Shown here: in pieces, positions 56,507-64,000 of the stretch
How positions within the stretch are numbered: position 1 is the stretch's first letter
Layout: each line of letters starts with the position of its first letter
Assembly: GCA_964016985.1 (NCBI GenBank)
Contig: OZ024826.1
Span: 41,795,796-41,859,795 of the forward strand
From: Anodontia alba
Taxonomy: Eukaryota > Mollusca > Bivalvia > Lucinida > Lucinidae
Reading direction: 5' to 3'
Length of the DNA: 64,000 nt
The notes under the pieces: generated by a model
Databases searched by the model: none
What the model saw: only the letters and a program-made list of their open reading frames with translations
What the model was told of the DNA's origin: nothing
Program-made: the position numbers and the translations under genes

Positions 56507-57240
56507 AGTGTTTTTGGAGTTACAAAACTGGCAATGCCCTACAACTGCGTTCCATAACAAATAATGGGTAGGGTGAATGAAATAAACATTTTCACCTGTT
56601 TTATGATGATTTAAGACCTGAAATGCTGGCCAACACAGGATAAGATATAATTTTAACTAATAATAATAATATCTGACATAAAAATCAGAAAACTGAAAAG
56701 TTTTATGTGTTACAAAATGGGCAATGCCCCGCCAACTATTCCATAACAAACAATGGGAGGGCGTTTGGAATAAACATATAAACTCATAAATATTACATAT
56801 TTTAGGATGATACAGGGCTTGAAATGCGGGCCAAAACAGGTTCAGGTATAACTGTAACTAACAGTAATAATATCTGACAGAAAATTTAGAAAACTGAAAT
56901 GTTTTTTGCGTTACAAAATGGGTAATGCCTTGGCAACAACCAGTGGTTCCAGTGCATATAACGGGTGGGGGTATATGAAATACAACACACGTTTAATGCA
57001 TGGTTTGGCCGATTTAGCACTTTAAAATGCTGGCCAACACAGGATCAGATATAATTTTAACTAAAAATTATAGTGTCAGACAGAAAACGCAGAAAACTGA
57101 AATGTTTTTCGTGCTACAAAAGGGCAATGATTTGGAAAACTCGCATCAGTCTTTCATCACTCAATGTGTACAGCACTGTTCAACGACGGTCTTCTTTCTC
57201 AGTTGGTTCGGCAGATGTGCAAAAATAACTGGGTAGTTAG
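56507..57240. repeat. Tandem array, about 191-202-bp monomer, four copies
   Basis: TTACAAAACTGGCAATGCC-type marks at 56519, 56710, 56912 and 57113, each preceded by AGAAAACTGAAA and followed by ATAAACAT and GGCCAACACAGG words. Confidence 0.85.
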
Positions 57241-57518
57241 TAAACTTGAGACATTCAAGGACCTATTTCGTTCCCTTAAATTCGCTACATAAAGTAAGAA
57301 GTTATATTAAAACTTACTTGAAATCTGCTAAAAATTCATGCTCCAGTCTACATGATGAAACCCGTTTTTGTTGGTAAAACGATGTTGTTTTGACTAATTC
57401 ATGACATAAACGGACACAGTTGATTAAATAAAATCTATTGAAGGCAACAGTTTTTAACAGTAACAATCATACGATAGTATTTCATCAACAAATATTTCTT
57501 GGCGAAGAAAAAAACAAG

Positions 57519-57580
57519 ATGGCGGCAAGTGACGCTATCGGTTCTCGAACGTCTCTCGCGGTTTCTCGGGGTATCACGAG
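57519..57580 (+). CDS. Possible first exon with YY1-type start
   Basis: ACAAGATGGCGGCAAGTGAC is a strong Kozak start and a YY1-type motif in a CpG-rich 60-bp patch. The frame (MAASDAIGSRTSLAVSRG) meets a good donor (ATCACGAG|GTGTGT) after 62 bases. It ends in phase 2, while the terminal exon 57946 opens in phase 0, so direct joining is excluded; another exon would be needed. Confidence 0.3.
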
Positions 57581-57945
57581 GTGTGTTGGTTCTTTCTATT
57601 ACGCGGAGAACAAGTTGCAAATCCTTGTATTATTTACGTCCTTGCTAAAATGTTATGAAGTATTCTCGACTTAAAGATTTTTAATATGAATTTAGGCACT
57701 ACCTAGATGCATGCAAAGCAACCCCATTAAATAGACCCTCCTAAGGGGTACCTCTTTCCCTTGTTCCTTAAAAATAATCAGCCTTGTTCCTTAAAAGTAA
57801 CAGTCCCTGTAGGATTAGCCTGTATAGTCTATATTGGGTACCTAGACTTACCGAAACGAAACCGAAATACCGAAACGGGCTATTAAAAATATAGGGAAAG
57901 ATCCAATTTACATTTATGACACTGGTTTTGTTTTGATATTCTTAG

Positions 57946-58137
57946 AAATTGAAACAGTCCAAATTCGATAGGAACAGAAAAACAACCAACCGACTACTGT
58001 ACGAGACCTACGGAACCAATGTCATCAAGTTCCAGGACATTAGCCTGCCCCGGGATTACGACCCTGACCATGTACACTTGTCGGAGCCCACTGAGACCAA
58101 CAAAAACTGCGGCCTTTGGAAATACTTTTCCGCATAA
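57946..58137 (+). CDS. Terminal exon of a small conserved-looking protein, function unknown
   Basis: Acceptor GATATTCTTAG ends at 57945; 63 codons follow in phase 0 to TAA at 58135-58137. The peptide contains RKTTNRLLYETYGTN, SLPRDYDPDHVHLSEPTE and the end CGLWKYFSA. Codon use is GC-richer than the surroundings, there is no repeat relation, and a canonical poly(A) signal follows 37 bp after the stop, so it looks like a real host gene's last exon. I do not recognise the family; no membrane span or signal is visible in this part. Confidence 0.6.
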   Translation, partial: KLKQSKFDRNRKTTNRLLYETYGTNVIKFQDISLPRDYDPDHVHLSEPTETNKNCGLWKYFSA

Positions 58138-58173
58138 GATTGGCGTTTTGCAGTGCCTGAATTAGACACTCAT

Positions 58174-58179
58174 AATAAA
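58174..58179 (+). terminator. Poly(A) signal AATAAA
   Basis: AATAAA 37 bp after the stop codon of the terminal exon, with a T-rich stretch downstream (GGTCCTTTTC). Confidence 0.6.
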
Positions 58180-60541
58180 GGTCCTTTTCAGGACCAACAC
58201 ATTTCTAGAGAGAAACCTTAATGCCTACATTAATTAAACTCGTCCATATCCCTACCCAGTCTTTATCCCCTATTAGTTTTCATGTTGTTGTTAGCACATT
58301 CAAAAGTGTCTTATCCTCTTTTAAACAACTGTCAAATTCTTGTTATTGGCAACACCCTACCCTACATAGAAAAAATCCAATAAGTACAGTGCGTTTTGGT
58401 AAATACAGGTGCGTTTTGGTGCGTTTCAGTTTTTCTATGGACCGGGCTGATCGTACGGCCTTGAAAGACTAGCCATTGCTATGTGTTTGACTAACTGTAT
58501 GGCTACTTTGCAATCTTGTGAAATTCGCAAAGGAAAGTGCTCATTAATTCTCTGCCATGACCTTAATTAGGTTATATGGACAACAAACCAAAAATATTAT
58601 AAATGACCTTTTATCAATGCCTGTTTTAGGCTGCAGTCGGGAATTATAATTTAGGTTTGTTGGTCTCCAGTTCTAAAAGTACCCACAATCTGTGTTTGGG
58701 TCTTTCTTTAGAAAATGACTTTTTACCTTAACAACAGGACTGTACACGTCTGTACACTGATGGCACAGATCAGCCTGCACATCTGCCCAATCTTTTCAAT
58801 ATATTTGTTGTTGAGACGAGAAAATTTTTTATTAAGTCTAATGCGAGGCTGTTTGGGAAATGAAGTGTAAAAATATGCAAATTAGCCTGAAATTTTCTTG
58901 ACTCAGACCCCAAACCACCAATGACTTTTTTTTTTTTTCTCACTCTACAAATTTAAAAATGTGCATATGAGCAGGCTAGACTGATCCTTTACTGGTCGCA
59001 TATGTGATAAGTTCTATAACCTCATCTGCTGAGTCATATTTTGAATGTTCTATTAATAACATTTTATAGGAAGAAAACGTTGAAAGAAATGCAAGTAGGT
59101 TACTTTTATGTAAGTTCAGGAAACTGAAGAATTAACAATTTGATTTTAAAAAAAAATACCCTTTACCTCGGATTACGTTTCCTTGTGCATTCAGTTTTGA
59201 CGGTCTTCCCACCATGGATACAGCTAAACGTTATTTCCGTCACTTTAAGAGCATCATTGAAAGTCTTTTTAGGGCATCTGTTTTTAGCAGCCGTAATTAA
59301 GAAATGGATTTTATTTTTTTACGAAGTTCATTATGACCGCAGTGGGTTGTTGCAAAATGAATGAACACCAAAGGGGTTCATGTAAACTTTGCTAGTGACT
59401 CAATGTTGTTCAATCCTCAAAAAAATTGGGAAAAATCAAGTTCATTACTTACATTTACATTATTTTTCTCGCATAACTTGGAGAGACCTTCACATTACAG
59501 GCTGAATTAAGGGCAGGCAGATTATATTTGGATAGCTTAAGAGCGGCGACATCATCACAACAGTAGCAGCATCCAATCAAATCTCCGAAAGTGTTTGTTG
59601 TTTTAATGTCACGTCATTTCGCATGATCCATTGAGTTCATGGAGGAATGAACTAGTCTACACTGGGTTCTATAGGTTTCTCTAAGAATCTTAAATCGAAA
59701 ATGTAAATATTTGTGCGTGAACTGCGCTTATAAAATTGGACGCAGCTAAAACGCTGATATTGTTCAATTTTGCTGAACCAAAGCGCTATAACTTGAAAAT
59801 TTTTCTCCAACATTCAGTGGTACATCCATTTTGGGAGAAATGCCATCTTGTTTGCAGCTTACCTTGTTTTTATAGAGGCAACAGAAATAATTATTTTAAT
59901 TATGTGTACTTAAGTATTTTGACAAATCTTTTAAGTATACCGTCAATTCTGTATATTGAACCATATTGTGACTCATCTGAAGGCCATTTTCAAAGTGTTT
60001 TTCACAACTTAATTAGCATTATCAGCCACTTAAACACCTGAATTTCAAAGATAAAGCGTCAGCCTAAGCCAAAAACGACAATTGAAGCAATTAATTTCAT
60101 TAACTTAGCAATAATCCTTAACAAACAGACAATTGACAATAAGCAATTAAATCATTTTTTGTTGCCATGTATTTATATATACATGTATATATATAGATGA
60201 GATAATATAATTCTGTTCCATACTGCCCAATACACATTTAATATTCGCAAAACATATTTTAATATATTCGTTACTACCAAACTAAAATAGCCTTACGATT
60301 AGCCAATATAGGCATTATAGGCTAATCGTACGGGGCCGTACATTTAGCCAATATAGGCCATACGAGATAGTATGAATAGCCACTGCCTTTTCAAAATCTC
60401 CATGTTCCCTGTTCCCCAAATTACTGTTGTTCCCTGTTCTCTTAAAATATTTCCCAATGTTCCCTTATCCCCTGAAAATGTTAATGAATGGGCATGCTCC
60501 CCAAACCTCCTGTGAAGGCCTGACTAAAGACTTCATATACA
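58180..60541. other. Non-coding; few old repeats
   Basis: 58675-58730 has a worn half of the shared MITE hairpin (AGTACCCACAATCTGTGTTT). 60294-60330 is a hairpin with TACGATTAGCC and GGCTAATCGTA arms. Frames at 59140-59364 and 59736-60041 show no domain. This may be intron of the M6-like gene. Confidence 0.4.
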
Positions 60542-60729
60542 TAGCAACAGAAAAGGTGCTTTTTTCATCCGAAAAATGTTGATATCTTTCTTATTTTCCA
60601 TGAAAACATATGTTGTGGGTACTCATTAGAAGCGCCTCGCCGATGCGCTTCTAATGAGTACCCACAATATATGTTTTTATGGAGAAATAAGAAAATTATT
60701 ATGTGAATACCCCCTCTTATCTGTAGCTA
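60542..60729. mobile_element. Family B MITE, copy B1
   Basis: TA target on both sides (60542-60543 and 60728-60729), terminal repeats GCAACAGAAAAGG and CTCTTATCTGTAGC, and a central hairpin GTGGGTACTCATTAGAAGCG against CGCTTCTAATGAGTACCCAC. The TA duplication suggests Tc1/mariner mobilisation. No coding. Confidence 0.88.
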
Positions 60730-61273
60730 TGATACATTGACCTAGTACGTAGCCCAGGAATCGTGCGGATCGAATTCACGGCTGATTGGATGAATCCAAC
60801 GGGTTGATAGTATGAGGCAGGTCCAGTTGCCCAGAGAGAGGGTGCACATATTCATTTGCAATAATCAATATATATTGAGTCTTAAGAGAGACCCACTGAT
60901 TACACTTCTTTGTTTCATTACATGTTACTTGTTTTGTATATATCTAAAATGTTTACAGTGATAGTTTTATGTTTGTGAATGTCATGTTGTCTTCAGTCAT
61001 GATTTTTTGTGAAGGATTGATATTGAATAAATTTTGAGAATTATAGCTAGTCTTGAGCACTTTGTGCTCAGAAGAGTTAAAAATACAAACAATGGTAGCA
61101 TATTTTAGTCATGTGTTTGGTTGATTTCTGGTTGGAGTTTATTTAAAGATAAAACTTCAAAAACATATTCTAAATAGGGTTTCCTTTGCTTTTGTAAAGA
61201 AAAAAACAAGAAGAAGAAATGAAATCTAAAATGTCTACCAAGTTGTACCTTTGAGGCTAGTATATGGGGTTTT
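60730..61273. other. Non-coding
   Basis: Nothing recognised. Confidence 0.45.
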
Positions 61274-61440
61274 AGGGATATGGGATATTTGCCTTTTTAT
61301 TTCAAAGGATATGGGATACTTGACGTTTTACTACCACAGATATGGGATATTTGGAATTAGGTTTGGTAATTTTATGGATATTCAAAGAATTAAAAATGGG
61401 GATATTGCACAGAATATACAAAGGGATATGGGATATTTGT
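61274..61440. repeat. Irregular minisatellite, GATATGGGATATTTG words
   Basis: Units start near 61274, 61305 and 61336 (31 bp apart), degenerate, then one more near 61422. The open frame across it is a by-product. Confidence 0.7.
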
Positions 61441-61494
61441 CTGTTTACTTCCAGGGATACAGAACATTGATACCCTTTCCCCGACCACCGCTCA

Positions 61495-61514
61495 CCCCCC
61501 CCCCCCCCCCCCCC
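61495..61514. repeat. Poly(C) run
   Basis: About 20 consecutive C. Confidence 0.9.
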
Positions 61515-61775
61515 TCCCCCACCCTCCACCTACAGTGTACCTACCTATACAGCCTTACCTTTTCTCATGCACACAAGTTGTCAAAAGTTAAATCAGGGTT
61601 CTTGGGGACGCAGAATTCTGCATCCTGGGATGCATGAATCAGGGTCCTGACCCCTAAAAACTCTCAAAGCCAAGTTGGCAGAATGCATATTTTTTTCCCC
61701 GTGGGACCACTATGACTGGATTATTTGACTGGTCTAAAAAGTCCACCATGTGTTATTCATACCATCAGTAGCTTC

Positions 61776-61989
61776 TTAACCCTTGTCCTGCTGAACCTGG
61801 ATATACCCTGCCTTTGCAGACAGTGTAGATCCAGATCAGTTGGCTTCTGAAGAAGCCAACTGATCTGGATCTGCACTGTTTGCCATTAAGTATGTGAATT
61901 TATAGCAATATTCCAGATCAAGCAATCTGAATGGCTGAAAATTAGAAGTAGGCATGGCATCTTAATTTATTCAGCAGGACAAGGGTTAA
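61776..61989. mobile_element. piggyBac-type MITE with TTAA target duplication
   Basis: TTAA at 61776-61779 and 61986-61989 flanks perfect 16-bp terminal repeats CCCTTGTCCTGCTGAA. TTAA plus a CCC start is the known piggyBac signature. Inside is a nearly perfect 60-bp hairpin (arms GATCCAGATCAGTTGGCTTC and complement) whose sequence is the dispersed CAGTGTAGATCCAGATCAG word. No transposase, so mobilised in trans. Confidence 0.9.
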
Positions 61990-62337
61990 AAAAAAAACTA
62001 ATAATCCACCACATGCTTTTCACACCTGCAACTGTACCATTCTTTGCTAAGCAAGTAGTAGTTAAACAGGTGCTCGCAGTTCACAGTTCAGCAATCGTTA
62101 ACATCAATTGGCTAAATATTACATCAGCTACTACCTTGTTTCCTGTTTCATACAAAGTGAAAGTATCCACTAAAACGGGGGCCAGGTTCTGAATATAGGT
62201 ACATGTACCATGCACTTGCAGTTTCTGGAAAACTTGGTAATACATGTACATGTATTACTGAGATTTTGGGGGAATTTTTCGTGCAAAATTGGGAAAATAC
62301 ACCCTACTTTAGTTTTGGGAACATGTCCAATTAAATA

Positions 62338-62525
62338 TAGCTACAGATAAGAGGGGGTTTCCACATAATATTTTTCTTGTTTCTCAATGAAAACATATGT
62401 TGTGGGTACTCATTAGAAGTGCCTCGGCGAGGCACTTCTAATGAGTACCACAACATATGTTTTCGTTGAGAAATAAGAAAGATATCAGCACTTTTCAGAT
62501 GAAAAAACTGCCTTATCTGTTGCTA
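62338..62525. mobile_element. Family B MITE, copy B2
   Basis: TA on both sides (62338-62339, 62524-62525), terminal repeats GCTACAGATAAG and CTTATCTGTTGC, central hairpin ATTAGAAGTGCCTCGGCG against CGAGGCACTTCTAAT. The apex differs from B1 by paired changes. Confidence 0.9.
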
Positions 62526-62554
62526 TGGGGTAAATATGGTATATGATGTTTACC

Positions 62555-62760
62555 TTAAGAACATCTCTACTTACTATATTGTCCATAAATTTGAAAATGT
62601 CCATTCTGCTACCAGATGATGTGTCTAAAGTATTGCTGTATGTATGACAAACAGTGGAGACCTTGATCTGACACCACTGTGGTATCTGATCTGGGTCTAC
62701 ACTGTTTGCAAAAGCCTATCTGTCCCAATACTTAGGGTTATTATGGTACTTTTTTCTTTC
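62555..62760 (+). repeat. Family C repeat abutting the M6 exon
   Basis: GATGTGTCTAAAGTATTGCT, CAAACAGTGGAGACCTTGAT, GTATCTGATCTGGGTCTACA and CTATCTGTCCCAATACTTA in order. It ends about 20 bp before the splice acceptor, so the branch-point region is probably repeat-derived. Confidence 0.65.
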
Positions 62761-62762
62761 AG

Positions 62763-62919
62763 AATTCACAGAGAAGATAGGCAATGTGCCATTTGCATCA
62801 CTTATTGCCACCCTGGTTATATTTGCTGGGGTGGGTGTGTTCTGTGGTACACTTTACAGGGCCCTGACAATCATACTGAAGTTGGTTATGGAAGACCTTT
62901 TCCACTTTAATGTGGCATG
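62763..62919 (+). CDS. M6: M6 / proteolipid protein (PLP) family, exon with first membrane span
   Basis: PLP, GPM6A/B and insect M6 are four-span plasma-membrane proteins of neurons and glia acting in membrane organisation and filopodia. An acceptor TTTTTTCTTTCAG precedes 157 bases and a donor (GCATG|GTAGGT). The exon opens with two bases completing a codon, then FTEKIGNVPFASLIATLVIF leads into a membrane span ending GVFCGTLYRALTI, followed by VMEDLFHFNVA. The PFASLIAT and GVxVFCG blocks are hallmarks of the family's first span. Phases 1 at the start and 2 at the end agree, as I recall, with exon 2 of vertebrate PLP1/GPM6. The remaining exons are not found in the window; the 3' ones should lie to the right. 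The TAG just past the donor means splicing is required. Confidence 0.82.
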
Positions 62920-63490
62920 GTAGGTACTATATTATAATCAGTAGATTTAAAAGTTGAAGCTTTCAGTTTTAGAAATGTGCTTGCTCCGAACTAGACTCCT
63001 CTTTTTAGTGTGTGATTTGATAAACAGAAAGGTTTCCCTAAATTATACTGAAAAAAAAAAAGAAATGCATTGCAAACAGTAAAGTTTTTCGAGTTTTCAG
63101 GCTTACAGATCAGATAATTCACCAATTCCATTTATACAGATCTGTAGCCCAGTTACATGTATCTGCCAATCTTTGTTAGAAAAAAAAAAAAAAAAAATTG
63201 ACAGTGTTTGAATTTCAGTAAACAAACCTGTCTTGGAATGATGGAGAGGTCATAATTTAATGTCACAAACCTAATTATGAAGTGTGACTAAATGTACCAT
63301 CCAGACACAAACACACAGTGCAGCCTCCATGCATTTAGCCAGTAATAATCCTATTAGTATTACAGTACTCCAGATAAGGTTTTCGTACAATGAGCATTTT
63401 ATTCACTTCTTGAAAGCTTAATGCAGAAATACACACCTGCTTAACATTTAGAGCACCAAGCAAAAATGCAGCACACAAAATGCATTTTTT
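62920..63490. other. Intron after the M6 exon
   Basis: A-runs at about 63050-63060 and 63180-63197; no further exon seen. Confidence 0.5.
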
Positions 63491-63584
63491 TTCCAGAGAA
63501 AATAGGGCTTGGCATTTCATGTGAATTGCCTGCCTAGCAGACAATTCACATGAAATGCCAAACATTATTTTCTCTGAAAAATAG
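63491..63584. repeat. 94-bp hairpin repeat
   Basis: Arms CTTGGCATTTCATGTGAATT and AATTCACATGAAATGCCAA, extended by CAGAGAAAATA and TATTTTCTCTG, around a 13-bp loop. Related to 39313-39368. Confidence 0.85.
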
Positions 63585-63676
63585 AAAAAACTAGACTGCG
63601 CAGTTGATGGCACTCCATTGCAAAATCCCAATACTCGGTGCTAATGTTGATAATAGTGTTATGGAGTGAGGGACGG

Positions 63677-63900
63677 AAAAATAATGTTGCTCTGGCACAC
63701 CCTTACCATATGGGGAAGTCATGTAGCAAATTTGGTGAAATTCCGCCCAGTGGTTTAGGAGGCAATAACCTGATGGATAGACTGACAGATGGACAGACAG
63801 AAAAATAATGTTGCTTTCGCACACCCTTACCACATGGGGAAGACATGTAGCAAGTTTGGTTACATTCCGCCCAGTGGTTTAGGAGGAGATGGACAGACAG
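63677..63900. repeat. Tandem repeat, 124-bp unit, two copies
   Basis: AAAAATAATGTTGCT starts units at 63677 and 63801. Each holds CACACCCTTACCA, ATGGGGAAG and CCGCCCAGTGGTTTAGGAGG, and GGACAGACAG words follow. It ends with ATCCCCATTGCTAAAGCATG, an end hairpin like those of other bivalve arrays. Confidence 0.85.
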
Positions 63901-64000
63901 AGGCATTCACAATATCCCCATTGCTAAAGCATGGGGATAATCAGGATGTCATCTACTGCATTTGTCATTGGTGCTTTAAGGGTTAAACCCTATCAAATCT

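Noticed and set aside
62644..62910. 88-codon frame overlapping the M6 exon
   Set aside because: It is the wrong frame: the true exon reads in another frame between the acceptor at 62762 and the donor at 62920.

Overview
This is a gene-poor, repeat-dense, AT-rich window of animal nuclear DNA. I read it as a bivalve mollusc, probably a heterodont clam. Support: V-SINE-type retroposons carrying the gene core GGGTTCTCCGGTTTTCGCCC, many tandem arrays with 110-200 bp monomers that look like bivalve Helitron-associated satellites, decayed L2/CR1-like and Penelope-like reverse transcriptases, and split host genes with long introns. Nothing looks bacterial, plasmid or viral. The species is inference.

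Host genes are few. A carbohydrate sulfotransferase catalytic exon lies at 2502-3661 on the minus strand. A phase-compatible first exon for a type II membrane anchor lies at 26477-26591 on the same strand, so 2.5-26.6 kb may be one gene whose 22.8 kb intron is packed with repeats. At 62763-62919 (+) is one exon of the M6/proteolipid (PLP) family. A terminal exon of an unrecognised protein with its poly(A) signal is at 57946-58179 (+). Weaker exon candidates are at 37758-37991 (-), 43812-43838 (-) and 44248-44378 (-).

Layout: 0.9-1.5 kb Penelope-like RT relic; 2.3-3.7 kb sulfotransferase; 4.0-5.3 kb LINE 3' end; 8.5-11.4 kb tandem arrays; 11.5-17.5 kb MITEs, SINEs and a T/G-rich tract; 18-25.5 kb Helitron-like arrays riddled with MITEs; 25.8-26.6 kb MITEs and the anchor exon; 28.9-33.8 kb more arrays; 35-36.7 kb SINEs and a PHD-like relic; 39.1-41.8 kb palindromic minisatellite and three MITEs; 45.7-46.6 kb an unassigned reading frame and a minisatellite; 48.2-54.5 kb nested foldback structures; 54.7-55.7 kb a foldback element with a 13 bp target duplication; 56.5-57.2 kb an array; 60.5-62.5 kb three well-delimited MITEs, one with the TTAA/CCC signature of piggyBac.

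The most distinctive structure is a pair of MITE families (A, eight copies; B, two intact and three decayed copies). Their terminal repeats differ, but they share a long central hairpin whose stem differs between families by paired changes that keep it base-paired. All repeat-family assignments come from comparing sequence by eye inside this window; no database was searched.
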